Shown here piece by piece: positions 1 to 11,233 of a DNA stretch of 64,000 nucleotides. The notes under the pieces are model-generated. The model was not told the DNA's origin. It saw nothing but the letters and a program-made list of their open reading frames with translations, and made no database searches. The position numbers were made by a program, and so were the translations under genes. Within the stretch, counting starts at the first letter, position 1. Every line of letters starts with the position of its first letter. The stretch is taken from NCBI GenBank assembly GCA_021209875.1, contig JAGYVD010000004.1, positions 2,976,001-3,040,000 on the forward strand, read 5' to 3'. Origin of the DNA: Rosellinia necatrix. Taxonomy: Eukaryota > Ascomycota > Sordariomycetes > Xylariales > Xylariaceae.

Positions 1-48
1 CCTACGATGATGTATGTCCGGTTTTCTTGTCTGGAGACGTGCACATAC

Positions 49-169
49 CGTTGACGCTGGAGTCTGCCTTGCCCGTGATGCGGAGGGCGAACGGCCCGAT
101 GATGTTGATCTCGGTAGCCGCGCAGGCGACTAGGGCGGCGGCCGTCGCTATGCTTAACAAGATCCTCAT
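49..169 (-). CDS. Small secreted protein, first exon only (partial at window edge)
   Basis: The reading starts at an ATG at 169-167 and runs 40 codons to a GTATGT donor at 48-43; the rest lies beyond the left edge. The protein begins MRILLSIATAAALVACAATE, a typical signal peptide with a hydrophobic core and an Ala-rich cleavage region. A mature start with NIIGPFALRITGKADSSVNG follows. The pattern of FALRxTGKADSSxNG just after a signal peptide recalls a family of small secreted ascomycete proteins of unknown function; that resemblance is from memory. A role outside the cell is inferred from the signal peptide only. The intron continues to the window edge. Confidence 0.55.
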
Positions 170-1777
170 TATGGAATGATGGTGCGTTCGCTGTCCCCTT
201 GAAGAAAGAAATCTTACTAGAGGGGGTGCTTGCTCATCTTAGGAAGCTAGTGTGAATGTGAAAAGCCATTGACACACTTATACTCCTCGTCTCGATCGCT
301 TCAGGTATCCCTGTTTTGTTCAGATTGCCATAGTGTAATGCAGTGTACCATGGCCATCTAACGAGTGAGGATATGCCGGCGTATGCGTTCCAATCCATAT
401 TCAGGATTATGTTTGTGTTCTCTCATGGGGCACAACGATTGCGCGTCTTTATTCTAGAATCTCGCGGCTTGGTGGCTCATTCTATCCTTATGATCTCGCG
501 CAGTTTGTCTCCCGTTACAGTTCGATAATTCTGTGTACATTGTATCATCCCATTCGGGGAGTACGGTTGTCCAAATGGGCCCGAAAGTCAAGTGAGGCTG
601 ACCGGGTACCGGCTTTGGTAATGATACGAGAGGAAACGGTAGCACTACGGGATCCCTGGTCGGCATTATCTGCATTTGAATCTCACTCACTCCGTACTGT
701 GATTTCAGTACTTCCAGAGCGTATTCCCCGCTTTGTATTATATCACTGAGAGATACAACGAATTTATACAATTACTTGTCCTGTGATTCCAGGCATGAAG
801 AGACAGAGAGAGAGAGAGAGAGAAGCGCTGTAGTATAAAGTGCACCTTCTGGAATAGCTAACGAAAAATCATCCGCTCCGAAATGACGCTATGCTTTCCC
901 CTCAAGCTAAGAGCCTTTAGGATTTACGATATCGGAATATGGTGACAGAGCTAGGCGTACCGGCGGACCTGTTGTACCCTTGTTGGATCATTTCGTGCGA
1001 AGTGATGAGGGCGACATCAAGACACGGTATCATCGCATCATTATACATCTTTATGTAGCCCTATTTTTGTAAAATCAACATAGCTCCCTCGCTGGTGTAG
1101 TGGGGGAGACGGTCTCGGGAAGTATGTGCTGCCGATGGTTAATCATGTTAAGGGCAACCCGATTTACCGAGATTAAAACTATTTGCCCATCTCCAGCCTC
1201 CTGAGATTTCTCATGGAGATTCCAGAAGATGGATGAATGATCTGATTGGATTGTTTTGTGACGTATATGAACACACATCAGATGATCTGAAACGTAGATT
1301 TGAACCAAATGAAAATCCGAGTGAGCCTCCCTCCCCCCCCCCCCTTTCTCTCTTCCCAAACACGAAATATGTTGGTCACAGCGCCATGCCCTGGTGACTT
1401 AATTTTACTAGATGTAGCACTGACCAAACACATGAGCGAAATTAGGCATGTTTGTGCCCTGACAAACCGGATGAAATGGTTGAAAATATACTTGGCTTGT
1501 TTTTAGCGGCATAAACAACATATCAACTACCGTAAGTATCATTCCCCATTTCCAATGCCCATTTCCCCAACGCCTTCCGTAATGCAGTCACAGTTAGTGG
1601 CTTCAGTGTGTCCAAAATGCTGCCAGAAGAAGCACCTGAAGAATCTAGGTAGACTCCAAAATAACCCCTCTCCGAACAAGCTCGTATATCCATCCATTTC
1701 GGTGGATATATTCTATGTGACATTACGTTTACGTCTCTGACCACCAAAACAGTCAGTGACGAGAGCCATTCGGCGGC
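170..1777. other. Intergenic region with a GA microsatellite
   Basis: I see no supported gene in this stretch. Short open frames exist on both strands (for example 454-771 and 1523-1747 on the minus strand), but none shows a recognisable domain or convincing splice pattern. A GA-repeat tract lies at about 797-824 and a C-run at about 1331-1344. Confidence 0.5.
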
Positions 1778-3508
1778 TTACCGAGCAAGGCCATCGCTGT
1801 TCTTGCCAAGGGTACTGTTGAGGCTCTCATCGTCGTCTTGGGTGTGTTTTGTTGGGCTGTCGTCCTCGTCGTCGCTCATCAACCCCTCAAGCTCAAATTC
1901 GTTTGCATCGCGGATTGGAACATTGCTGCCTAGTCGAGGTCCGAGGCGTCCGCCATCCGATTCAATTTGAGGCACCTTTTGGCTAGTATGACGGTCGTAG
2001 ACCTGAACGAGCATCAGAGTAAAGAGGAAAAGAAGAGCTGCTAACGAGAACAGAATGAGGATATAAGCGACATGGTCCATTCCTGAGTTGGCGATAAGTT
2101 CCATTTGCTCCTCTGTGGCACCCATGAACATGAAGCCGGAGGCATACAATAGCTAGCACAAGGACGTTAGATGGTATTACCATGAACGATTCGGGCCACT
2201 CACAAAAACGGGGATGTACTGAAAGCTATTGATTTCCCTGCCATCGGCCGAGAAGGTGGCACGATCTCGAAGCACGAAGGATACCTCGATAATGCGGGTC
2301 GCACCGGCTGCCATCAAGGTGTATCCGTACATCTTGTGGACTTCAGCGCTTACTTGCATGTGTTGTGGGTGGCCGCCAAAAGCCCAGCCTGTAATCAGGA
2401 TGACGAAGCCCGGGATGAAGTTTCGCTGGGGGCGCCCGTCACGATCCTTACTAAGCCATATCCCGACCAGCCCGGCGCACCACCAGACTATGCCCATGGT
2501 GGTATGCTGCCAATCGTTCTCAACCCATGCAGAGCCCCAGCGGTGCTCGGTGAAGGTATTCACGACGCCCCAGGCAGTAATGACGGCGCTGTCAAAGAAC
2601 TCTTGGGATCGGCCGGTGCGCTTGAGCCATAATTGCCCAACAAGCAGGAGGATGGTTAATAGAACCCCGTAGCCAATGAAGGCACTTCCCATGATGAAGT
2701 GCGCAAGGCATTGGCCAACATGTTCACCTTGGCAAAAGCCCAGAGCGGTGATACCGCCGAAAAGCATCTGTGACCAGGCAAACACAGGGAGCGCCTTACC
2801 AAGAATGCCATGTCCAAGCTTGACGACGCGCCGGATCTTGCCATAAATCCCCCTTTCGATGTGCAGCTTGAGGTAGATCCCGAGAATGACTTGTGCGAAG
2901 AGCATAGACGATATAGGGATAGCAAACTTGGAGTGGACGTTGTCGTGACGGAATTCGCGGCCTCCGTGCATATGGCCCAGCGCATAGCCGAGTATGGCAA
3001 GCGCCGTGCCAGCGACTTGGAGGGGAACGTGCCAGCGAGATTTCACCATCTATTTGCGCATAGATGCCACGGTTAGAGACTGAGGCGTTAGACGGGGGGC
3101 GTTTGTGAGGGGTCTCTTACCCCGAGAACTATGCCCAGAGGGAAGATGACGCCCCAGGCGGCCATCTGGATGAATATGTGTGCCCATAGCGTCGTGTCCT
3201 ACGTCCCCGTGGTCAGATCTCGTGTCATTCAAACAGCCCAACTGCTCGACTGTTCGGCTGCTCGACTGCCCAACTGCTCGACTGCCCAATTGCTCGGCAG
3301 CCAACCAACAAGTCGCAAAAACGGGGTGGGAGGTTACACCTACGATCGGATCGGCGGAGATGGCGCTTCCCTCCTCGATGTGCGACGAGTCGTGGTCGTG
3401 TGCGGAAGCCATCGGCAAGGCGGCGGATACCAAGAACAGAAGCCGAGGAAATGTAGAGGAGGAGAGAATCGAAGCCATCGCGGCCCTCGTCGAAACGCTC
3501 CTCAACAT
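1778..3508 (-). CDS. Ytp1-like multispanning membrane protein
   Basis: Four exons are read: 3508-3344, 3198-3121, 3049-2204 and 2152-1778, giving 487 codons with phase-0 joins and GT..AG ends (GTAGGT, GTAAGA, GTGAGT donors). The N-terminus has a signal-like segment (LLFLVSAALPMASA) followed by a His/Asp-rich stretch. Then come about ten hydrophobic segments with conserved His motifs such as GHMHGG, HSKF, KLGHG and GHPQHMQ. This order (a DUF2427-type half followed by a Ytp1 half) is that of the fungal Ytp1-like family, predicted membrane proteins with cytochrome-b561/ferric-reductase-like His patterns. The C-terminal tail is acidic (MSDDEDDSPTK). Biochemical function in the family is not firmly known. 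Intron 1 contains a 16-bp minisatellite. Confidence 0.85.
3236..3302. repeat. 16-bp minisatellite inside intron 1 of the Ytp1-like gene
   Basis: About four tandem copies of a 16-bp unit (minus strand GGGCAGTCGAGCAGTT with small changes) fill roughly half of the 145-bp intron. Unit length is not a multiple of three, so it does not encode a repeat peptide. Confidence 0.8.
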
Positions 3509-5644
3509 GATATGGGGACGGGGCCGTTTCAGGTACACGTCATCCGATGTCGACAGGGCGCGGGCGCAAGGGTTGGGATCTCCAAGGGTTCGAGTAGTGT
3601 AGCCCGTATCCCAGACAGGCGTGTCGCAAGACGTGCGTGTCGGCGTCACCACTGTTTACCCTCGCCGGAACGGGGACAGAGAAGACCTCAAGGCCGTGTG
3701 AATGGAGCCCCAACCCGAGAAGTTGGGGTACAAGCTAATTGCCTTGTTGGTCGAACTGCTGAGGAGGAGGAGGAGGGAAGATTGAGCCTAAAGTGAGGAT
3801 TTACGGCGGAGAGATTGACATACATCCGTACCCAAAGAAAGACAGCATCTCTACCTGGTAGCTCTGAGGCCGAGCCTCCCGACAGTGTTTCAAGGTACAC
3901 TAGCTATACATATCCTGCCGTAGATGGATGGCGGCCGAGGTTAGTATCCATGAGGTAGATCACCTAACCCATCTAAGTGAACCCACCCAAGTGCATACTA
4001 CTAACCACACTACATACCACACTACATCCCAAAGTATATACTGTGCAGTCGATAGGGCACATCATCACTGCTCGTGTCAAACTTGGCACACTATCTGAGT
4101 GGTCAGCCATGGCGTGATTGGCTGGCCAACAACAAGAAGGTTTGACTCTAAGACATGGACTCACTCGCCCAAATTCTTTTCTTGTATCTTGAAAGTAATT
4201 TAGGTAGACTTCGCTCAAAACCAAGATATAATCAAGCTTCCACAGCACATTAGTGATCGCGACGTCCCGGGTGCTTGCTAAAAACCCACGAAATCACGCC
4301 GTAGCATCTGTTTGGGTACAAATCGATTTGATGCAGAGGAGCCTGGTGATAACATTGTCCGGGTTGGGCTGTATTGGCGTACTACAGCAGATGATGCCGG
4401 GTTTGATTGATCATTTTAAATAATGATAAGTGTAGGTAAATAAACAAATAGAGAAAGAATTATGTAAATAAGTATGTAAATAAGTGTGTAAATACATAGT
4501 AAATCAATAGGTAGGGTGCAATGTGACCTAAGTGATGGGGACGTTGAAGCCAAGGCTAAGTATTTAACTTGAAAATACTAACCAGGTTGGCCCAGTAATT
4601 ACATATATGTAGCACCTTCAGCCCGTCTAGATTAGTTTTGAGAGCGCTTTGCTAGTTTTGTGGCTACTTTGTAGTCACTACACATTATCAGGAAGCACTA
4701 AAACGGTCACTGTTCCAACAACCATGAGGTAACCTCAACCATTGGTTGAGTCCAGGAGTAGAATAGATAATGCCAGCGACATTTTATGAGTTTTACATAT
4801 CGTGTATCATCTTAGAGCTTTGCGAATGCTAGCCTCAAGGTATTGAAAAGAACAGCACATGCCATTTTTACAACAGAAGTGTCCTTACTTTCAGCCAAGA
4901 AAAATAGGTAAAATAAATGCAAACGAAGCCCGGGGTATCATCTATCCTAGTCTGCCAAATACCGAACCCTTAATCGTGGGATCATAGTCAATATTATTTC
5001 AGACGTCCCGCCACAATATCCTGCCACTGAACCATGCATGTATATCGACTCTTCCCTTGCTATGTTCCATCAAATTTGCGAAGATCAAGCGAGCGCGGGG
5101 GCTAGCAAGAGATGTCTAGATATCTTGCATTGGGCGAGTATTTTGGACTTGGTTGATGCAACGCGTAGAATTGGAGCCATCTTTTACACTTTGAGCCGAC
5201 ATTCCGAATATAGACATAGTAAACTAACGAAAGGCGGGTTGGCTTAAATAAGAAGTGTTCTTTTGATTGGTTCGGGTACTACACGGTCATCCAGATGAAC
5301 CTCTTCTCGTCGGTTGGACTTCTCGCCTAGCTGCCGAATCTTTTCGAGTAGGTGACTATAGAGTACGTTAGACCCAGGCTGTTTTATAGATAGATTGAAA
5401 ATAGAGAAAAGACAAAGAGTTATTAATCATTGCGGGGGCCCACTGCTTAGTAGCGCATGGAGCAATGTATGCGAGGCCAACTTTGGTTCTTGGTGTATAC
5501 AGATGAGATAAGTGCAAGAGCAGCGCAAACCAAATAACACCAGGTAACAAGCCTGGACACGTGCGGAACCCTGCTTGAGAAGTACGTAGGTAGGGTCTGG
5601 GGAGATGAACCCCTGAGCTACTAGGCTGGAGCGTGCACCGCCGT
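3509..5644. other. Intergenic region, AT-rich in the middle
   Basis: No supported gene. A stretch at about 4430-4510 repeats a TGTAAATA-like unit several times. The part next to the Ytp1-like gene (3509-3900) is probably its promoter and leader. The stretch at 5370-5640 may hold the 3' end or an extra terminal exon of the gene that begins on its right. Confidence 0.5.
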
Positions 5645-7950
5645 TTATCCGTTGTACTGAACTAGGATGAGAAAGGGGGGGAAATAGGCATACTTGATCG
5701 GCATGTGTCCTCTACTAGCCTCCTGGACAGCAAGATTAACCCTATTCAGAGCCGTCTCTTGTGCCATATCTTGAGCTTCCTTTTCGTGTTCTTCGTAGTG
5801 AGCGCTAATAAGCTGCAAGCCCTTCTCTTCGTGAGCGGCTCGTACGATATAGCCACAATCAGGCTCTTTGCAGATCCATGTCTGGTTTGGCCCTTCTGCT
5901 TGGGTCGACGGTAGTTTTTCGGCGCGGATAACAAGTTGGGTCATCGATGCCCCGTCATTTTCGGCTTGGGATTTACTCTCGCCAGAGTCTTCGTCGCCCC
6001 CATTAATACTGTCATTGTCGTCATCTTCTTCATTTTCTTCCTCATCCTCATCTTCGCCTTCCTCTTCGGTGAAGTAATGTGACCTTTTAAATTTCTTCTT
6101 CAGCAATCCATCCTCGTCGAGATCCATCTCATCCTCAAACTCTATTGCGTTTCGCCAGCGTTTCTTGCTTCCAGTAGATGGTCGTAATCCAGCGGCCTTG
6201 CCGCTCGGTCGACCTCTAGGCGTTTGCTTACCAGCATACTCCCTGAACTTGGGCTGGGAGTTTTCCGTCGCCGCTTTCTCTGTGCGGGCACCTCGCGCTG
6301 CTTTTTTCACTCTCCTCACAATATGTTTGACCTCGGTTTCCGAAATAAGAGTGAGAGTCACCGGCTTGGATGCATTGTCTTTGGCCCATTGGTATATCTG
6401 AGTATCATGCCATTTGGGGTCTAGACGCCGGACCAACTCTTGCGCATGGTAATGAAAGATTTCTTGTACCGCGCTGTAGTTCTTGATATTGCACTCCAGA
6501 TAAACCTTGGTCTGCCAGCTCTTGGCAGTTATTTCATGCAGTTGTTTTTTATGTTCTCCTTGGCTGATGAGCTGAGCTAGGTGTCTCCTAACGTCTTCTA
6601 AAGCACCAACTAGAACATGCCCTGAGGACTCTGTTCTTCCTGGGGTGCCGGTACCTATGGGCGAACTGGCTTTGTTACGCTCTCCCTGGTGATCGCGCGA
6701 TGTTATTGGGGGAATAGGATCAGTACTAGGTGAGTCAACCATGATGATGTCATCATCTTCATTGGTTATTTCTGGTGGAGATCTCCTCTTCGCCCTTGTC
6801 GATCGAGAAGATTGGGCCGCGTCGCGTTTGTTGGGTAGATTGGCGGTCTCGGCGTCAGATGTTTCTGCAGTCCGCGTAGTTCTGGGAGCACTGTTCCTGG
6901 TGCGCCCCCTTCCCTTCTTTTTTCCATCGGGAACCTCTACTGACAAGGGTCGCTCGTCGTGGGGATAGTCGTAGGCTATTAAAGAACAAGTCTGAGATAG
7001 GGTCTGTTGTCGCCTTTCCATTTGGGCCTTATGAAGAGGTTTATTTTCCAACAATTTTAGGGTATGCTAAGAATTCCGTTAGCGCACAGTGCATGGCGGG
7101 GTGTCAAGAGCAAACCAACAGGAAATTGATTCGCCAGGCGTTTCCACAACTCAGTGTCTCTAGGGAAATGCGATATTAGAAAGTCAGCTTGTCGCATGAG
7201 TCGAGCGTGGGCCTCCTGAAGGGTAACACCATCCCCAACACGCAAGGCATACTAAACACTGTTAGATGCGACATCTCTATGACTGGATACCTTGAAATGG
7301 CCACAATAGCGCCCCATACCTGGAAGAGAAGTTCGTCTAAGTCCAAACTAACATCCGCCATCGTCGCCTTTTTCTTCTTTTTCGATTTCTGCAGTTTCTC
7401 AAGGGCGGCTTCGTACTGGTCTAAAAGAGCATAGTGAAGACAGACGCCTTCGAACATATCCTCGCATGTGCGCTGGTACGCCGGGGAGGGAACAATCTCG
7501 AACCAGCCTGCTTCGCCACTGGCCCAAACAACAGGAACCGATAAACTGTCATCTTTGGCGCCGACCGAGAAGGCCTTCGAGCTCTCTATCTGAATCCAGA
7601 GCGTTTTCGTTTTCATGTGGCGATCGACAACTATGCGAACGGTACGTTAGTCAAGAGCAGGTAGACAGCGAACCACCTCGAAGAACGTACGGAATCGCTC
7701 ATTATCCTTCTCAACCTCAAGCCTTCCGCGAATGATAAAGGGTCCCATAATATCAACAAGAAGCTGGTTGGCGGGGGGCGCCATTGCGCATATGGACAGT
7801 GGCGTCGGAAAGAAGGAAACAAGGCCAATCGTCGGTATGGGTGGAAGGGCCGACCGGTTTGAGGATAGAGGTCTCCTTGTAGTGTCGGATGGACTCCTCG
7901 GGGGGCGGGGGATTCGTGGGTGGGAGGATGCGCCTTGTACGTCCGGCCAT
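5645..7950 (-). CDS. DNMT1 replication-foci-domain (RFD) nuclear protein, apparent 1-nt frameshift
   Basis: Exons: 7950-7691, 7630-7320, 7251-7120 and 7066-5645. The N-terminal part (DDWPCFLLSDATVH, then GPFIIRGRLEVEKDNERF, then GEAGWFEIVPSPAYQ) matches the order of the DNMT1-RFD domain found in a group of ascomycete proteins. After it come Lys/Arg-rich and strongly acidic stretches and a Cys/His cluster near the C-terminus (CKEPDC...HYEEHE), so a nuclear chromatin-linked role is inferred. The domain is broken by one extra base: a run of six G at 7773-7778 (plus strand) shifts frame between the two conserved halves. Removing one base restores frame and makes all exon phases add up, so this is either a recent mutation or an assembly error. 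No methyltransferase catalytic motifs are seen. The 3' end is uncertain: a donor at GTATGC (GHMPIK|) could add another exon. Confidence 0.7.
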
Positions 7951-8695
7951 GATGGCGGAAATGGCCGTAAATCTACTATAGTATGGCCAATCGTTTCGTG
8001 CTGTATCGTGCGGTTATCGTCGTATTGTACCTTGCGGGGCTCGCGCGGTGCATCGACGCAAGTGAGGGGGGGTTGTGAGGCGTTGTGGGATGTTGTAGGA
8101 AAAGACTGGTGGTGTCGATGTATGAAGGTGGTAGATGAGGACAGACGTCAGATGTCTACCCAAGTTGGCTAAGAAGAGGTAAGCGTCCGGGGCGTCTGAA
8201 GACTAATCTGTAGCTTCTAGCTAATGACGGTTAAGGAAGCTATACCTAATGTATGATTGAAAGGTGATTAAGGAGTGTGGAAGGGGGAACAAACTTGGAG
8301 ATTGAGGAAGAAAGAGGTAATGAAGCCTTGTGGTAACTACTACGTACCAAGGTAGCCCAGGTATGATGATGTACCTACATACTTAACCATGTCTTGTTAC
8401 CTACCTAGGTAGTGGCATCAACAGAACACGCGAGGTGGTTCTATGTACCGCGCATACCTAAAGCCTTGAGAAGGCGCGACGGGCTAGCGGGGGTCTAAAG
8501 TGCATTAATATGGGTACCCAGGTAGGTACCTACCTAGGTAGGGACTTTATGTATGCATTTGTAACTAGGTAGGTGGGTACCCACCCAGTTCCATACTTAC
8601 CTAGTTGGCTAGTACATGCTTGCTCACTTACAGTTACCTCCTTGGTATTCATCAGGTTATCTAACTTAGGTAAGTGCTCAACACCCTGCTGGTAT
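7951..8695. other. Intergenic region rich in ACCTACCTAGGTAGGT palindromes
   Basis: Between about 8340 and 8600 the motif CCTACCTAGGTAGG and its pieces recur at high density, with GGTACC and CCTAGG palindromes. The same short motif turns up in many other intergenic gaps of this window. No supported gene. Confidence 0.6.
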
Positions 8696-9430
8696 CTACT
8701 TGTATCTACTTGTATCTTCTTTACTCATAGTCCTGGGGTTTACCCGATGCTCGCTTATGACGCCCGCCAGCTCAAGCTTCTGTCTCCGTAAATTCGATAA
8801 TGTTCCAGCCCATGTTGTGACTATGGAATCTGTTTGCTCTTGGTAACCTTGTATGTAATAGTATTCCCGATATGTTTCCTTGTGATAACTCTCTTCTGAT
8901 GGGTGAAGGCTACAAAAAAGGGCGAATTCAGGGCGAAGGCCTTCTCTGGGACCGCCTTGGACAAACCCATCTAATGCTTTTATTAGAAAAGGAATTCCTT
9001 GACAAGATTCCACAAACGCACCACAGTTCTCCTCCAGATCTAATGATAACTTGGTGCCTCTCCCGCGAGCTATGTCCCAGAGCCTGTCGAGCAGAGGAAA
9101 TTTGTGGCCCTCTATGATTTCGTGGCCACATATCAAAGTGAATTTGGCGACCAGAGCCTCAGGATCTGGCTGTTTCCCAGGGCCGGGCTCATGTTCCTCT
9201 TGGTACTTTCCAAGCACCCAGTTAATCATATTGTCGTTAAGCCCTAAAAATCGTAAAATAGCTCGCTTGTCATTCGGGGAAGGCGGAATAGGGCCCATCG
9301 TTTCGTCATAACGACTCATGTCACCGGTCCAATCATCGGGCATGGTGGGATGAACATGACGAGCTCGTGCGAGAATGCGCTCGAGCTCCGGCGTCATAGT
9401 CAACGGCCGACCGGATAGGTTCTCAGACAT
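8696..9430 (-). CDS. Unrecognised 244-aa protein
   Basis: A single open frame of 244 codons starts at an ATG at 9430-9428, preceded by an A-rich leader. Composition is that of a soluble acidic globular protein with no signal peptide or membrane segment. It opens with TMTPELERILARARHVHP and has a helical-looking core (NDKRAILRFLGLNDNMINWV). I do not recognise a family. The length, the balanced amino-acid use and the absence of low complexity favour a real gene. It stands alone between repeat-rich intergenic stretches, so it could be lineage-specific. The last codons overlap a short direct repeat (TACTTGTATC) at 8697-8720. Confidence 0.5.
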   Translation of the reverse strand: MSENLSGRPLTMTPELERILARARHVHPTMPDDWTGDMSRYDETMGPIPPSPNDKRAILRFLGLNDNMINWVLGKYQEEHEPGPGKQPDPEALVAKFTLICGHEIIEGHKFPLLDRLWDIARGRGTKLSLDLEENCGAFVESCQGIPFLIKALDGFVQGGPREGLRPEFALFCSLHPSEESYHKETYREYYYIQGYQEQTDSIVTTWAGTLSNLRRQKLELAGVISEHRVNPRTMSKEDTSRYK

Positions 9431-10362
9431 GGTAACAAAAGATGACGTGATTCAGGAAAATCAAGAATATCAAGAATATCAGGAAATAGATGAGGGCACC
9501 CTAGCAAGCGCTATAAATGCAAACCCAAACTAGGTATTGCCATTGACACAGTTAGCGTCGTGCATAGGCTACTTAGTGGTTAGGCAGGCTGGAGACAGGT
9601 GTAAAAAGCTCGGACCTTAGTTATTCGAACCTAGGTACGGTGATGCAAGTCACTGGCTGCCGCTTAGCTGTGTCGAGATCATTTTCAGACCTACCTGACA
9701 GAACATAAATTTACTATTCTTTAACATAGGTACCAAGCACGCGTCGTCCGCGCAACCTTCCGGCACAACAAAAGGCCGACAAACATGTGATGTAGACAAG
9801 TTGTCGGGTTTGGTGCCTAGGCCTCTTGGAGGGCCGAAGCTAATCGCCGGACTTATACGTACGCAAATAGGTGCGATGTTGGTTCAAATTTACGTTATTG
9901 GAAACATTAGCGCGGATAGTCGTCTACCTAGACTAGAAGGGGGAGACCACGACCAACAAACATGCTCCTGGCGCTTGTCAAGTTTTTTACGTATGAACAG
10001 CCGACGCTGAAACGATTCTTCTACCAACAAGTACGAGTATTCCTTCCCTACTGATTAATTAACATGTGCGGAAGCCGACATGTTAGGCCGTGATTGTCAC
10101 TTTAGAGTAACACTTAGACTAGAGTTGCCTCGCCTCGCCTAGAAACACGACCTAGCACCGTCGTTTCGTCGTTTCGTCGTGATCTTCGGGTCTTACTCGC
10201 ATGTCTTCATCGTACATCTGCGTTCCTTTTTATAATATGTTATTTAATAGAACCTCAGAGTCCAATATTCCTCGGATTTAATCGATATCACATATACTCT
10301 AACAGCGCTTTGTGATTGTTATAAACGATTGCACATTTAAACCTTCTCATTCGACGTCGAGG
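9431..10362. other. Intergenic region
   Basis: No supported gene. A small TCGTT-type repeat lies near 10160-10180, and the final 200 bases are AT-rich, as expected for a promoter of the plus-strand gene that follows. Confidence 0.5.
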
Positions 10363-11233
10363 ATGTTGTACAGAAAACATCCACCATCCTATAGCAACGA
10401 AAACATTGACGAGGAGTATCGGTCATCGTCAAGCTACAACAAGGGAAAACATCTATCAGCATTATCATCATCACCGTATCAATCATCCTCATTCTATAAC
10501 AACAAAAAGCACCTTTCATTCTCATCTTCGTTACACCCATCGCCCCCATCTTCATCTTACCAATCCTACTCAACTCCTAACGACAAAAAATATCTATCAT
10601 CCTCACCATACAACGATCAAACGTCCCCCTTATCTTCATCTGCATCATATCCCTCACACCCATCTTCATCGTATCGATCATCCTCATCATCTTATGCCTC
10701 ACCGTCATCGTATAACGACAACAAACACCCGCCATACTCGTCTTTATCTCATCCATCATACTCACATTCATCGAATCCATCATCACCATCTCATAACGAC
10801 AAAAAGTATCTGTTGTCCTCATCCCACAGTGATGCCAACTATCAGCCCTCAATCTCCAACAAAGGGAAACACTAGTTAGTCTCTCCCAATAAGTGAAAGT
10901 ATGGTTAGGCTAACTTTTATCATCTTAAGCGCTCCCACGGGAATTACCCGACCAATTTACCGCGGAAGCGAAGCAAAAAGAATTGACAACCATCTCCGAT
11001 CTAAAGATACCAAGTACATTGAAACGGTCAGATCCGGTGATTTCCATACATCCAATCAACGAGCGGCATATTTTACTTATGATAAGGAGTACCCCAGGGA
11101 ACTACGACCATCAGGTGAGAAGATCCTTAGAAAAGACGTTCCACGCGAGATGCTGCGCAGCCAGCACAAGTTTGATGATATACCAGATGAAGAGTGGTAT
11201 CACGTTAGTATACCCGTGATATACTTGTTATAA
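10363..11233 (+). CDS. Ser/Tyr-rich repeat protein with a C-terminal YRGS/GDF domain
   Basis: Exon 1 (10363-10874) encodes about 170 residues dominated by Ser, Tyr, His, Pro and Lys. A degenerate unit ending YNDKKHL or YNNKKHL recurs roughly every 25 residues. A 55-bp intron (GTTAGT..AAG, branch GGCTAAC) joins exon 2 (from 10930). Exon 2 reads IYRGSEAKRIDNHL, then VRSGDFHTSNQRAAYFTYDKEY. A YRG start, a GDF and an A-x-Y-F/Y-x-T motif in that order are seen in fungal and bacterial DUF3990/ADP-ribosyltransferase-like proteins. That assignment is an inference from motif spacing. The end is uncertain: a second GTTAGT donor at 11204 could splice to 11431-11475, giving a different 15-codon tail. No signal peptide is seen. 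Confidence 0.5.

Noticed and set aside
454..771. Minus-strand frame of 105 codons in the first intergenic gap.
   Set aside because: No domain, no conserved look, and overlapped by another open frame on the plus strand.
1523..1747. Minus-strand frame of 74 codons with a plausible helical end.
   Set aside because: Lies just past the Ytp1-like gene's stop, has no ATG context or splice partner that I could support.
3131..3796. Open frame of 221 codons on the plus strand over the Ytp1-like 5' end.
   Set aside because: It reads through the intronic minisatellite and the antisense of exon 1; no family similarity.
10406..10879. His/Thr-rich open frame overlapping the Ser/Tyr-rich gene in another frame.
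   Set aside because: It is a by-product of the repetitive TCATC-rich sequence; the chosen frame has the intron that joins a non-repetitive domain.
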